Positions 25,649 to 34,430 of a stretch of 64,000 nt of DNA are shown piece by piece. The notes beneath the pieces were generated by a model. It saw only the letters and a list, made by a program, of their open reading frames with translations, made no database searches and was not told the origin of the DNA. Source of the DNA: Brevibacterium daeguense (GTDB taxonomy: Bacteria; Actinomycetota; Actinomycetes; Actinomycetales; Brevibacteriaceae); assembly GCF_021729135.1 (NCBI RefSeq), contig NZ_JAJTWW010000001.1, forward strand, positions 248,001-312,000, read 5' to 3'. The first letter of the stretch is position 1; each line of letters opens with the position of its first letter. Position numbers and translations under genes: made by a program.

Positions 25649-27295
25649 TCAGTCCCGCAGCACTCGGCGCAGGATCTTGCCCGTCGCCGTCTTCGGCAGC
25701 TCGTCGAGCACCTCGATCTGGCGCGGGTACTTGTAGGCCGCCCTGTTGGCCTTGCAGTAGTCGCGCAGCTCGTCCTCGGTGGCCTGAGCGCCGGTCTTGA
25801 GCGTGACGAAGGCCTTGACGGTCTCCCCGCGGTACGCGTCGGCAACGCCGACGACGGCGGCCTCGCTCACGGCGGGATGACTGTACAGGACATCCTCGAC
25901 TTCCCGCGGCCACACCTTGTAGCCGGAGGCATTGATCATGTCCTTCTTCCGGTCGACAAGGTAGTACCACCCCTGCTCGTCGACGAAGCCGACGTCCCCG
26001 GTCCTGAGGAAGCCATCGACGAAGGCCTGCGCCGTCGCCTCGGGATTGTGCCAGTAGCCCGGGGTGATCTGCGGTCCCCTGGACAGGATCTCCCCGTACT
26101 CGCCGGGCCGGCAGTCCTCGCCGGTCTCCGCCACCACGCGGCAGGTGGTGTTGTAGATGGGTTTGCCGATCGACAGCGCGCCGGAGGCAGGGTCGACCGG
26201 CGCCCGCTCGCCGCGCGGCACGGCGTGGGTGGGGGAGGCGGTCTCGCTCATGCCGTAGACGTTGTGCACGTAGGCCCCCAGCACCCGCTCCAATCGGTCT
26301 CCCAGGGCCGGCGCGATCGGTGCGCCGCCGGAGAAGACCGACTCCAGGGAATCGAAATCCCCGTCCCGGCGCGCCGGGCTGTCGGCCAGGGCCATGAGCG
26401 CGGTGATGGCGCCCACGGCGAGCACTGGCTTCCGCCGGCGGATGGTCTCCAGCATCACCTCGGCATTGAAGCGGTGGCTGAGCACGATCGGGCAGTGCGC
26501 TCGCACCGCGAGCATGATGTGGCCGACCATCCCCGTGATGTGGAACAGGGGCGCGATGCCGAGGATGGGCTGACCTGTCTGCAGACCGGTGATCTCGATG
26601 TAGCTCTCGGCGTTGAATACGAGGTTGCCGTGGGTGTTCATCGCGCCCTTGGGCCTGCCGGTCGTGCCCGAGGTGTAGGTGAGCACTGCCGTATCCGCGG
26701 CACCTGACCCCGGTTCGGCCGGCAGCTCGCCCGGCGAGCTGTACGCCGCCTCTGCCGTGATGACGCCGGCGGGCAGCTCCGTGGGCACCGGCACGGTCTC
26801 GATCCTGATGGCCGAGTTCTCCTGCACCCAGCGCTGATGCTCGCCGACCACCGTCACCTGCACTGCGGAGCCGTCGAGAGCATCGCGTGCGACGGTGTCG
26901 TAGAGGCCGGGAATGGTGATGAGCGCACGGGCTTCGGAGTCGGCCAGGTGGTAGCGGAGCTCCCGGGCGGTGTTCATCGGGTTGACCGGAACCACGATCC
27001 CGCCCAGTCGCCACGTCGCGAGCAGTCCGATCACGAACAGCGGATCGTTCTGCGCGTAGACGGCCACGCGGTCATCCGGACCGATTCCCGACCGGTGCAG
27101 GGCCGCTGCCAGCCGGTCGGCCCGCTCGTCGACCTCGGCGAAGGTCAGCGTGCGCTCGAAGCTGTGGATGAAGGGGGAGTCCGGAGCCGCCTCGATCGCC
27201 GAGCGCCACATCTCGCGCACCGAGGCGAACGGCGACCTGATCGATTCGCCGAACGGCTTCATCGGAGTTCGGGTACTGTGTGCGGAGTCTTCCAT
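25649..27295 (-). CDS. Acyl-CoA ligase (AMP-forming)
   Basis: The 548-residue enzyme activates a carboxylic acid, probably a fatty acid, to its CoA ester. ANL-superfamily motifs: TYTSGTTGRPKGAMNTHGN (P-loop), YGMSETASP, GDVGFVDEQGWYYLVDRKKD, SGYKVWPREVEDVLY, and the C-terminal catalytic lysine in LPKTATGKILRR. The ATG at 27295 has AAGGA 5 nt upstream. Chain-length preference cannot be told. It is divergent from the XRE-TetR regulator, with an operator-like palindrome between, suggesting repression by that regulator. Confidence 0.9.
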   Translation of the reverse strand: MEDSAHSTRTPMKPFGESIRSPFASVREMWRSAIEAAPDSPFIHSFERTLTFAEVDERADRLAAALHRSGIGPDDRVAVYAQNDPLFVIGLLATWRLGGIVVPVNPMNTARELRYHLADSEARALITIPGLYDTVARDALDGSAVQVTVVGEHQRWVQENSAIRIETVPVPTELPAGVITAEAAYSSPGELPAEPGSGAADTAVLTYTSGTTGRPKGAMNTHGNLVFNAESYIEITGLQTGQPILGIAPLFHITGMVGHIMLAVRAHCPIVLSHRFNAEVMLETIRRRKPVLAVGAITALMALADSPARRDGDFDSLESVFSGGAPIAPALGDRLERVLGAYVHNVYGMSETASPTHAVPRGERAPVDPASGALSIGKPIYNTTCRVVAETGEDCRPGEYGEILSRGPQITPGYWHNPEATAQAFVDGFLRTGDVGFVDEQGWYYLVDRKKDMINASGYKVWPREVEDVLYSHPAVSEAAVVGVADAYRGETVKAFVTLKTGAQATEDELRDYCKANRAAYKYPRQIEVLDELPKTATGKILRRVLRD

Positions 27296-27338
27296 GGCGT
27301 CCTTGCCTCCGTTGGTCGCGGTTCGGTATGCGTGAAGC

Positions 27339-27354
27339 GAGCGAGTGCTCGCTC
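27339..27354. promoter_or_regulatory. TetR-type palindromic operator upstream of the acyl-CoA ligase gene
   Basis: GAGCGAG-TG-CTCGCTC is a perfect 7-2-7 palindrome, 44 bp before the ligase start and 82 bp before the regulator start. Its size and shape suit a TetR-family dimer. Confidence 0.6.
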
Positions 27355-27422
27355 ACCCCTTCACTGTAGGAGAATGCGCAGATTTGTGAAGCGGTCCTCC
27401 GCTCGGTCCCAGGTGCGGCTGA

Positions 27423-27444
27423 TAGCCTGTTTAACATGATTAAA
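27423..27444 (+). promoter_or_regulatory. Promoter and XRE-type palindrome at the regulator start
   Basis: TAGCCT (27423-27428) ends 7 nt before the ATG at 27436. A second palindrome, TTTAA-N5-TTAAA (27430-27444), AT-rich in a GC-rich genome, is centred on the start codon and could be an autoregulatory site for the XRE domain. Confidence 0.5.
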
Positions 27445-28293
27445 GGCAACCCGGACACAGCGGTCGAGGAGGAGAGCGTGGGCCATCGGGTGCGCGCTGC
27501 TCGCAACGCGGCTGGACTCACGCTGGAGCAGGTGAGTCGGCGCATCGGGGTGAGCCCGGCGACGCTGTCCCTGATCGAGCGGGACAAGGTCTCCGTCACC
27601 GTTGAGCGGCTGACGAACCTGGCTCAGGTGTTCGGCATCGAGCTCGACGATCTGATGTCGGGCACGGGCACTCCGGCCGCCGGCGGCGCCCAGTTCGACA
27701 ACGGGCGTGACGAGACTCTGCCCAAGGTGCTGGAAGCGGCTATCGAGTGCTTCACGAAATGGGGCTATCACGGCACATCCATGCGCCAGATCGCGCAGGC
27801 GGCGGACGTCAGCGTCGCGGGGGTGTACCACTACTACGAGAGCAAGCAGCAGATGCTCGTCGCGATCCTCGACTCCACCATGGAAGGCCTCATCGAAGGC
27901 CTGGAGGGCGCTCGGGAGAAGGTCGCGGACCGTCCGCCCGAAGAACGGTTCGCCGCCGTCGTCGAAGCGCTCGCCTACTACCACGCGAGCTCGCAGAACA
28001 AGGCGTTCATCGGCGCCAGCGAGATGCGCAGCATCGAGGAGCCGCATCGGACGAGGATCGCCGGCCTGCGCCGCTCGGTGCAGTACATGATCGACGACGA
28101 GGCCGCAGCCGCCGCCGAGGCGGGGGTGTTCACGGTTCCCGACCTCAAGTTCGCCTGCCGCCTGGTGGCGAACATGTGCACCTCCCTGGCCCAGTGGTTC
28201 GACAGAGCGGGTCCGATCAGCGCGGAGGACGCTGCGGCGAACATCGCCCGGTACGCCCTGGCGATGATGAAGGTCGAATCCGCCGCCCGGTAG
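27436..28293 (+). CDS. Transcriptional regulator with both XRE and TetR helix-turn-helix domains
   Basis: Residues about 15-72 are an XRE/Cro-type HTH (VGHRVRAARNAAGLTLEQ, then GVSPATLSLIERDKVSVTVE). Residues about 92-140 are a TetR N-terminal HTH (AAIECFTKWGYHGTSMRQIA, then AADVSVAGVYHYYESKQQML), followed by a TetR ligand/dimerisation domain to the end. The order XRE-TetR in one 285-residue chain means a dimer could present two kinds of DNA-reading head. Two distinct palindromes lie upstream. Neighbours (acyl-CoA ligase, MaoC dehydratases) suggest an acyl-CoA ligand, by inference. Confidence 0.88.
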   Translation: MIKGNPDTAVEEESVGHRVRAARNAAGLTLEQVSRRIGVSPATLSLIERDKVSVTVERLTNLAQVFGIELDDLMSGTGTPAAGGAQFDNGRDETLPKVLEAAIECFTKWGYHGTSMRQIAQAADVSVAGVYHYYESKQQMLVAILDSTMEGLIEGLEGAREKVADRPPEERFAAVVEALAYYHASSQNKAFIGASEMRSIEEPHRTRIAGLRRSVQYMIDDEAAAAAEAGVFTVPDLKFACRLVANMCTSLAQWFDRAGPISAEDAAANIARYALAMMKVESAAR

Positions 28294-28319
28294 ACTTTCG
28301 CCAGCTGACGGATACGACT

Positions 28320-28360
28320 TCGGGGCACCGCCCCGATCGAACTTCAGGGGCGCGGCCCCT
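28320..28360 (+). promoter_or_regulatory. Two tandem GC hairpins before hadA
   Basis: TCGGGGC-acc-GCCCCGA (28320-28336) and AGGGGC-gcg-GCCCCT (28346-28360) lie between the regulator stop and the GGGAGGAG ribosome site of the next gene. They may weaken read-through or affect translation. Confidence 0.45.
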
Positions 28361-28373
28361 CGGGAGGAGCACC

Positions 28374-28826
28374 ATGGCAGTCAACACCGAGCTGCAGGGG
28401 ACCAGCTACACGCTGGCCACCCCGTACGAGGTGTCCCGCGAGGCGATCGCGCAGTTCGCGCGGGCCACGGGAGCCAACAATCGCGCGCACTTCGACGCGG
28501 AGTTCGCCGCCTCGCTCGGCTACCGTGACGTCGTCGCCCCGACCACGTTCGCGGTGATTCCCGCACAGCGAGCCGAGGGCCTGTACATCTCGCTGCCGGA
28601 GGCCGGCATCGACTTCTCCCGCGTCGTCCACGGATCCGAGCAGTTCACCTACACCCGCCCGATCATCGCCGGGGACGTGCTGAGCGCCACGTGCCACGTC
28701 GACGGGCTCCGGGAGGCCGGCGGACACGCCATGGTCACCACCCGCACCGAGCTCACCGAGGCGGAGAGCGGAGCGCCGGTCGCCACCGTCGTCTCGACGA
28801 TCGTCGTGAGAGGAGAAGCAGCATGA
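28374..28826 (+). CDS. MaoC-type dehydratase N-terminal-like subunit (HadA-like)
   Basis: The 150-residue hot-dog-fold protein resembles the N-terminal half of FAS1-type (3R)-hydroxyacyl dehydratases: FARATGANNRAHFDAEFA, VVAPTTFAVIP, VVHGSEQFTYTRPI and AGDVLSAT. In mycobacteria the matching HadA pairs with HadB. The ATG at 28374 follows a very strong GGGAGGAG. It overlaps the next gene by ATGA. Substrate is not known here. Confidence 0.85.
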   Translation: MAVNTELQGTSYTLATPYEVSREAIAQFARATGANNRAHFDAEFAASLGYRDVVAPTTFAVIPAQRAEGLYISLPEAGIDFSRVVHGSEQFTYTRPIIAGDVLSATCHVDGLREAGGHAMVTTRTELTEAESGAPVATVVSTIVVRGEAA

Positions 28827-29314
28827 CCGAGTCCGCACCGCGCGAGGACCACCGCCCCGGCGCCGCCGACATCGCCCCCAGGTTGGCCGACCTCGAAGTC
28901 GGCCGGACAGTCGTCTCGGCCCGGATCCCGATCTCCCGTGCGGACCTCGTCCGCTATGCCGGAGCCTCGGGCGACTACAACCACATCCACTGGAACGAGC
29001 GCTTCGCGCGCGAGGTGGGGCTGGACAATGTCATCGCCCACGGCATGCTCACGATGGGTTCGGTGGTCGCCCGGATCAGCGAATGGGCCGTCGACCCCGG
29101 CGCGATCGTCGACTACCGCACGCGCTTCACCGCGCCCGTCGTGGTCCCGGATGCCGAATCCGGTGCCCCGGACGCCCCGACCGCCTTCCTCGGGATGACG
29201 GCGACGGTCGGTGCGATCGACGCCGACGGCGGTACAGCCCGGCTCGACGTGGAGGTCACCAGCGGCGAGGAGAAGGTGCTCGGACGAACGCAGGTCAAGG
29301 TTCGCCTGCAGTGA
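28823..29314 (+). CDS. MaoC family (3R)-hydroxyacyl dehydratase catalytic subunit (HadB-like)
   Basis: The 163-residue protein has the catalytic hydratase-2 motif YAGASGDYNHIHWNERFARE (Asp and His dyad) and AHGMLTMGSVV. It likely forms a heterodimer with the preceding HadA-like subunit and dehydrates 3-hydroxyacyl thioesters. ATGA overlap upstream and GTGA overlap with murB downstream make a tightly coupled set; HadA-HadB-murB order is common in actinobacteria. Confidence 0.87.
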   Translation: MTESAPREDHRPGAADIAPRLADLEVGRTVVSARIPISRADLVRYAGASGDYNHIHWNERFAREVGLDNVIAHGMLTMGSVVARISEWAVDPGAIVDYRTRFTAPVVVPDAESGAPDAPTAFLGMTATVGAIDADGGTARLDVEVTSGEEKVLGRTQVKVRLQ

Positions 29315-30390
29315 ATCTGGCCGATCTCACCACCTTCCGCGTGGGCGGGCCGGCACCCCACCTCATGACCGTCCGCTCCCGGTCCGAGCTGGTCGACTGC
29401 TGCTCCCGGCATCGTCTGCAGCCCGACCGGCCGGACAGGTCGGTGCCCGATGTGCTCTTCGTCGGCGGCGGCTCCAACCTGCTCATCGCCGACGAGGGCT
29501 TCACGGGCCCGGCGTGCGTGATCCGGTCGACCGGAATCGACGAGCGGCCGGCCGGCACCGGGCAGCGGCTGCTCACGGTCGAGGCGGGGGAGAACTGGGA
29601 TGCCTTCGTCGCCTCGACTCTTCGCCGGGGCCTGACCGGGCTCGAGGCGCTCTCGGGCATTCCCGGGTCGGTGGGCGCCACTCCCATCCAGAACGTCGGA
29701 GCCTACGGCGCCGAGGTCGCCGAATCGATCGATTCCGTGCTGGCGTTCGATCGGATCACCGGTGAGCAGCTTCGGTTCGGTGCGCAGGACCTCGGATTCG
29801 GGTACCGCACGTCGATGTTCAAGCGCACCGCCGCCGAGCACGGCGCAGTGCGCTTCGTGGTGCTGGCCGTCACCTTCCGGCTGCCGGAGGCGACGATGTC
29901 GGCTCCGGTGCGCTACAGCCAGCTCGCTCGGGCCCTCGGCGTGGAGATCGGGGCTCGCGTCTCCGCCTGCGAGGTGCGGGAGGCGGTGCTGGCGCTGCGC
30001 GCGTCCAAGGGCATGGTTCTCGACGACGCCGACCACGACACCTGGTCGGCGGGCTCATTCTTCACGAATCCGATCCTGCCCGCCGACGCCGTTCTGCCCG
30101 AGGATGCTCCGCGCTATCCGGTGACGGACCCGCTCACGGGTGCGCAGGACCCGGCGGTGGTGAAGACCTCTGCTGCCTGGCTGATCGACCACGCGGGCTT
30201 CGCCAAGGGGTTCGGTATCGGGGACCGTCGTGCGACTCTGTCGACCAAGCACACCCTCGCCCTCACGAACAGAGGCGACGCATCCACGGCTGACCTGCTC
30301 GAGCTCGCCCGCCGCATCAGGGACGGAGTCGAAGGGATCTTCGGCATCCGCCTGGAGCCCGAGCCCAATCTCGTCGGCTGCCGACTCTAG
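29311..30390 (+). CDS. murB: UDP-N-acetylenolpyruvoylglucosamine reductase MurB
   Basis: MurB reduces UDP-GlcNAc-enolpyruvate to UDP-MurNAc in peptidoglycan synthesis. The 359-residue flavoprotein shows VGGGSNLLIADEGF, LEALSGIPGSVGATPIQNVG, GYRTSMFK, the catalytic Ser motif SAGSFFTNPIL, and the C-terminal GIRLEPEPNLVG (catalytic Glu). GTG start at 29311 overlaps the HadB-like stop. Confidence 0.95.
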   Translation: MNLADLTTFRVGGPAPHLMTVRSRSELVDCCSRHRLQPDRPDRSVPDVLFVGGGSNLLIADEGFTGPACVIRSTGIDERPAGTGQRLLTVEAGENWDAFVASTLRRGLTGLEALSGIPGSVGATPIQNVGAYGAEVAESIDSVLAFDRITGEQLRFGAQDLGFGYRTSMFKRTAAEHGAVRFVVLAVTFRLPEATMSAPVRYSQLARALGVEIGARVSACEVREAVLALRASKGMVLDDADHDTWSAGSFFTNPILPADAVLPEDAPRYPVTDPLTGAQDPAVVKTSAAWLIDHAGFAKGFGIGDRRATLSTKHTLALTNRGDASTADLLELARRIRDGVEGIFGIRLEPEPNLVGCRL

Positions 30391-30431
30391 AGTCCGACCT
30401 CCCCCAGAGCCCGAACTCTCGAAAGGGACGC

Positions 30432-32084
30432 ATGCCTGCGCAGAGCCGGCCTTCGCTGCTGACCCGCACTCCGCCTGCCGCGCCCCGCCGGACCCAGCGG
30501 GCAACCGGCCCGGTCGGGCCGGTGCTCGTGCGGATCCTCGGCGTGATCGGGGTGATCCTGGCATGCCTCGTGCTGGTGGCGCCGTGGGCGCTCTTCACCG
30601 CTCGGACGGAGGCGAACTTCGGCCCCCACGTGGCCGTCTACTCGGTGACTGCCGACGCGACGATCACCGTCGACTTCGGACCGCTGGGAGAGCTGCTGAT
30701 CCCGGCCGACGGTCTGCTGCCGTTGGGGCTCGGAGCGCAGGTCGACGTCGAGGAGATCCCGGCCGAATCCGCTCTCGGCGGCACGACTCTCGATGCACTC
30801 GGACAGGACATCGCCTCCTACGCGACCTTCTTCACCGCTCCCGAGGCGCAGCTCGACGCTGTCGCCCGCGGCCTGATCCGTGACTTCGCCGTCCGGGAGT
30901 TCGGAGCCGGACTCGGGCTCGCCGCTGTCGTCGGGGTGCTCGCCGTGCTCAGCGGACCCCGGCAGCGCTTCCGCCCACCGCGGGCGAGGGCGGCGGTCGG
31001 CGCGGTCTCCGGGACAGTGGTCGTGCTCCTGATCGCGGCGCTGGTCGTGCCGATCCAGCGCCCGCGTCCGATCGACCCCAACCCCGCTTTCGTCGGCACC
31101 CCGCTTGAGGGTGCCCAGGTGACCGGCCGGCTCTCGGGCGTCATCGACGAGGTCGCGAAGCTGGTGGCCGACTTCGCGTCGGCGAACGACGCGTTCTACA
31201 CGACAGCGCTGCAATCGCTGGATTCGGGCTGGGAGGAACGGCCCCTCACCGTGCGGCTGACTCCCGGCTCTTCCCTCGTGCCACCTCCGACCGAGGGGGT
31301 GTGGCGCGGTGCCGAGGCCGGCGAGCACGTCATCACGGCCGTGTTCGCCTCCGATCTCCACTGCAATGTCGGCATGACCCGAGTCGTCGCCGATGTCGTC
31401 GCCCGGGCCGACGCGGATCTCTACATCGACGGCGGAGACATCACGATGACCGGCACGCCGGCCGAGAACTACTGCCTCGACTCGCTCGACCACGAGCTTC
31501 CCGACGGTCTTCCCAAGGTCTTCGTCAAGGGCAACCACGACTCACTCGACACCGTCGCGCATGCCCGCGGGTCAGGCTGGACCGTGCTCGACGGGGAACC
31601 GGTCGAAGTGGCCGGGCTGCGCTTCTTCGGCGACGGGGATCCGCGGCGCACGGTCTTCGGGCAGCCGGAGCCGCTGCTGGAGACGGGGGAGACGACTGCC
31701 GAGTTCACATCGCGCATGACCACGGAGTCGTGTGCCGCCGAACCCGATGTGCTGCTGATCCACGACCCCCGGCAGGCGCAGGAGTCACTCGGAGTCGGCT
31801 GTGCGCGTTTCGCTCTGCACGGACACTGGCACCGGCGAGTCGGGCCGGAGCCATTCGGGCGGGGAGCGCGCTTCGTGAACTCGACGACCGGGGGAGCGCT
31901 GGCGAATGCGCTGACTCCCGGACCCCTGAAGATGCCGGCAGAGCTCACCATCATCCGGTTCGACGGCAGCACGGGCACTCCGCTGGACCTCCAGGTGGTG
32001 ACCGTGGACATGGCGGCCCAGGCGGAGATCTCGCCCTGGCTGCGGATCCCGCAGCCGGGACCTTGGCTGCCGCAGTCGGAGTAG
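30432..32084 (+). CDS. Membrane-anchored metallophosphoesterase
   Basis: The 550-residue protein has an N-terminal membrane helix (about 33-56), an external stretch, two further helices (about 155-175 and 190-212), then a calcineurin-like phosphoesterase domain with all five motifs: ASDLHCN, DGGDIT, KGNHDS, LLIHDPR and LHGHWHR. The catalytic domain would be exported. The substrate is unknown. The ATG follows AAAGGGA. No terminator is seen after murB, so read-through from it is possible. Confidence 0.85.
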   Translation: MPAQSRPSLLTRTPPAAPRRTQRATGPVGPVLVRILGVIGVILACLVLVAPWALFTARTEANFGPHVAVYSVTADATITVDFGPLGELLIPADGLLPLGLGAQVDVEEIPAESALGGTTLDALGQDIASYATFFTAPEAQLDAVARGLIRDFAVREFGAGLGLAAVVGVLAVLSGPRQRFRPPRARAAVGAVSGTVVVLLIAALVVPIQRPRPIDPNPAFVGTPLEGAQVTGRLSGVIDEVAKLVADFASANDAFYTTALQSLDSGWEERPLTVRLTPGSSLVPPPTEGVWRGAEAGEHVITAVFASDLHCNVGMTRVVADVVARADADLYIDGGDITMTGTPAENYCLDSLDHELPDGLPKVFVKGNHDSLDTVAHARGSGWTVLDGEPVEVAGLRFFGDGDPRRTVFGQPEPLLETGETTAEFTSRMTTESCAAEPDVLLIHDPRQAQESLGVGCARFALHGHWHRRVGPEPFGRGARFVNSTTGGALANALTPGPLKMPAELTIIRFDGSTGTPLDLQVVTVDMAAQAEISPWLRIPQPGPWLPQSE

Positions 32085-32172
32085 GTCGCCTGCTGCTCCG
32101 AACGGCGGCTGTTCGACGGATCGGTGCTCAGGCTGATCGTCTGATCAGGGCGCTCGTCGAGCGGCTGCTCGG

Positions 32173-32203
32173 TTCGACGGATCGGGGCCGAAGACTGTAT
32201 GCT
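32173..32203 (+). promoter_or_regulatory. Promoter of tRNA-Trp-secE-nusG
   Basis: TATGCT at 32198-32203 is the same -10 hexamer as before rpoB; a -35-like TTCGAC (32173-32178) lies 19 bp upstream. A 13-bp direct repeat TTCGACGGATCGG occurs at 32112 and 32173. Confidence 0.5.
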
Positions 32204-32254
32204 CGTACATCGGCGGACAGATGGCCTGCGCAAGCGGGGCGTCGGCGCTGCCGA

Positions 32255-32327
32255 AGGGGTGTGGCGCAAGTGGTAGCGCAACGGTCTCCAAAACCGTAGG
32301 CTGCAGGTTCGAGTCCTGTCACCCCTG
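32255..32327 (+). tRNA. tRNA-Trp (anticodon CCA)
   Basis: Acceptor AGGGGTG/CACCCCT with discriminator G, anticodon arm CGGTCT-CCA-AAACCG, and T arm GCAGGTTCGAGTCCTGT. It lies immediately upstream of secE, the usual actinobacterial arrangement. Confidence 0.95.
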
Positions 32328-32411
32328 CTCATGGTTCGCCGGTGGGCGCCGGTTGCCGGCACACTCACGCGGGGGACAGTGCAGACACGAACAACGACCG
32401 AGTGAGGATGC

Positions 32412-32696
32412 GTGGGCGACACACCGGCAAGAACCTCGGGTGCCAAGAGCAGAAGAAGCACAGCCGAGGAGCAGAAGAAGCGGGGCCTGTTCGGAAGCAT
32501 CCTGCAGTTCTTCAGGGAAGTCGTCGCCGAGCTCAAGAAGGTCGTGACTCCGACCCGCAGAGAACTCGTCAACTACACCCTCGTCGTCCTCGGCTTCGTC
32601 ATCGTGATGATGCTGCTGGTGACCGGACTCGACTTCATCTTCGGAAAGCTTGCCGGCTTCGTCTTCGCAGGATCTCCGCTCTGGCCCCTGTGGTGA
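32412..32696 (+). CDS. secE: Preprotein translocase subunit SecE
   Basis: The 94-residue protein has the SecE signature FFREVVAELKKVVTPTRRE before a single membrane helix (about 54-74). SecE clamps the SecY channel halves. The charged N-terminal 30 residues are an ordinary actinobacterial extension. Start GTG at 32412. Confidence 0.93.
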   Translation: MGDTPARTSGAKSRRSTAEEQKKRGLFGSILQFFREVVAELKKVVTPTRRELVNYTLVVLGFVIVMMLLVTGLDFIFGKLAGFVFAGSPLWPLW

Positions 32697-32750
32697 CACA
32701 CTGAGCGAGGACCGGTCGAAGGCCAACCGCAAACTGCACAAGGAGATCTG

Positions 32751-33716
32751 GTGTCGGAGAAGGAAACCGAGAACATCGAAATCGCTGCCGTAGAGGAGCA
32801 TCCTGCCCCAGCGGAGCAGGCGGTCGAGGAGTCGGCTGTTCAGCCGACCGCCGACGTTGAGCAGTCGCTCGCTGACGATGTCTCGGAGTCCGCGGCCGAA
32901 GACGAGCCGGCCGCTGCTGAGGATTCGGCTGCGGTGGGGGACGGTGCGGACGCTGCTGACGACTCGGCGCCTGCAGCGGAGACCGGGGCGCCGGACGCTG
33001 AGGACGCGCAGGTCGCTGATGACGCGCAGGATTCCGCTGCGGACGCGCCGGCCGACGAGGACGCGCGGGATTCCGCTGGTGACGCGCCGGCCGCCGAGGA
33101 CGAGGTCGACCCGGTCGAGGAGTTCAAGGCCGAACTCCGCATGAAGGAAGGCGATTGGTACGTCGTCCACTCCTATGCGGGCTACGAGAACCGCGTCAAG
33201 GCCAACCTCGAGAACCGCATCGTCAACTTCGACATGGAAGACCAGATCTTCGAGATCCAGGTCCCCATGGAGGACGTCGTCGAGATCAAGAACGGACAGC
33301 GCAAGCAGATCCGCCGCGTGCGCATCCCGGGCTATGTGCTCGTGCGGATGAGCCTGAGTGATGAGAGCTGGGGCGTGGTGCGCCACACGCCGGGCGTCAC
33401 CGGCTTCGTGGGCAACGCCTATGATCCGGTGCCGCTGCGCCTGGACGAGGTGTTCTCGATGCTCGCTCCCGTGTTCGAGGAGCAGCAGGCGAAGGCGGCC
33501 GCTGAAGCCGGCGCAACCGCCGTGCAGGCAGGCACGCCGATCACGGTCGAGTTCGAGGTCGGAGAGTCGGTCATGGTCAAGGAGGGCTCCTTCGAGGGGC
33601 ACCCGGCGACCATCCAGGAGATCCGCCCGGAATCGCAGAAGCTCACCGTGCTGCTGTCGATCTTCGAGCGTGATGTTCCGGTCGAGCTCGGGTTCGACCA
33701 GGTCTCGAAGATCTGA
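32751..33716 (+). CDS. nusG: Transcription termination/antitermination factor NusG
   Basis: Residues about 137-321 are a normal NusG: NGN domain ([20 protein letters not shown], then [17 protein letters not shown]) and C-terminal KOW domain ([20 protein letters not shown]). The first 130 residues are an Ala/Asp/Glu-rich, very acidic extension built partly from a 13-residue tandem repeat ([26 protein letters not shown]). Start GTG after AAGGAGA. Confidence 0.95.
   Translation: MSEKETENIEIAAVEEHPAPAEQAVEESAVQPTADVEQSLADDVSESAAEDEPAAAEDSAAVGDGADAADDSAPAAETGAPDAEDAQVADDAQDSAADAPADEDARDSAGDAPAAEDEVDPVEEFKAELRMKEGDWYVVHSYAGYENRVKANLENRIVNFDMEDQIFEIQVPMEDVVEIKNGQRKQIRRVRIPGYVLVRMSLSDESWGVVRHTPGVTGFVGNAYDPVPLRLDEVFSMLAPVFEEQQAKAAAEAGATAVQAGTPITVEFEVGESVMVKEGSFEGHPATIQEIRPESQKLTVLLSIFERDVPVELGFDQVSKI
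33021..33098 (+). repeat. 39-bp in-frame tandem repeat in nusG
   Basis: Two copies (33021-33059 and 33060-33098) start GACGCGC and encode 13 residues each in the acidic NusG extension; only a few bases differ. Confidence 0.85.
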
Positions 33717-33740
33717 TCGACTGCTCACCGACAGCTTTCG

Positions 33741-33762
33741 GCGCCCGGAGGTTTCCGGGCGC
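33741..33762 (+). terminator. Hairpin after nusG
   Basis: GCGCCCGGA pairs with TCCGGGCGC around a 4-nt loop. There is no T tract, so it may be a partial terminator or pause before rplK. Confidence 0.6.
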
Positions 33763-33805
33763 TGCAGCCATATCCGGAACCCGGATTCGGTGCGGGCCGC
33801 ACTGG

Positions 33806-33836
33806 TTTAGCGTCCAGCCCCGTTCTGTGGAATAAT
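33806..33836 (+). promoter_or_regulatory. Promoter of rplK-rplA
   Basis: AATAAT (33831-33836) matches the -10 consensus at five of six bases; TTAGCG (33807-33812) lies 18 bp upstream. The 5' leader to rplK would be about 85 nt. Confidence 0.6.
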
Positions 33837-33928
33837 GGTGTGGTTTGATTGCCCAACCCCATCGGAGTCGGCGATCAGCACCCCGCGACAGACGTCTCGG
33901 GGTTTCCCTCACAGGACAAGGACCGAAA

Positions 33929-34366
33929 ATGCCTCCTAAGAAAAAGGTGACCGGTCTGATCAAGCTCCAGATCCAGGCTGGTGCCGCGAACCCGGCACCG
34001 CCGATCGGCCCGGCGCTTGGTCAGCACGGCGTCAACATCATGGAATTCTGCAAGGCGTACAACGCCGCGACGGAATCCCAGCGCGGAAATGTCATTCCGG
34101 TGGAGATCACCGTCTATGAAGACCGCTCGTTCACCTTCATCACCAAGACCCCGCCGGCCGCGGAGCTCATCAAGAAGGCCGCCGGCGTGAAGTCTGCCTC
34201 TGCGACTCCTCACACTGTCAAGGTCGGTCATCTGACCGCCGATCAGGTGCGCGAGATCGCCGAGACCAAGATGCCCGACCTCAACGCCAACGACGTGGAG
34301 GCCGCATCGAAGATCATCGCGGGCACCGCCCGTTCGATGGGCATCACCACCGACGTCGAAGTCTGA
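33929..34366 (+). CDS. rplK: 50S ribosomal protein L11
   Basis: The 145-residue protein has [36 protein letters not shown] and the C-terminal rRNA-binding domain. It forms the GTPase-associated stalk base. ATG 33929 is preceded by AAGGA. Confidence 0.97.
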   Translation: MPPKKKVTGLIKLQIQAGAANPAPPIGPALGQHGVNIMEFCKAYNAATESQRGNVIPVEITVYEDRSFTFITKTPPAAELIKKAAGVKSASATPHTVKVGHLTADQVREIAETKMPDLNANDVEAASKIIAGTARSMGITTDVEV

Positions 34367-34430
34367 TTCGACGCTGATCACTGTGGCAGGGCCGGCGCGG
34401 CCCACACCACGACTGCAAGGAGAGAAGCAG

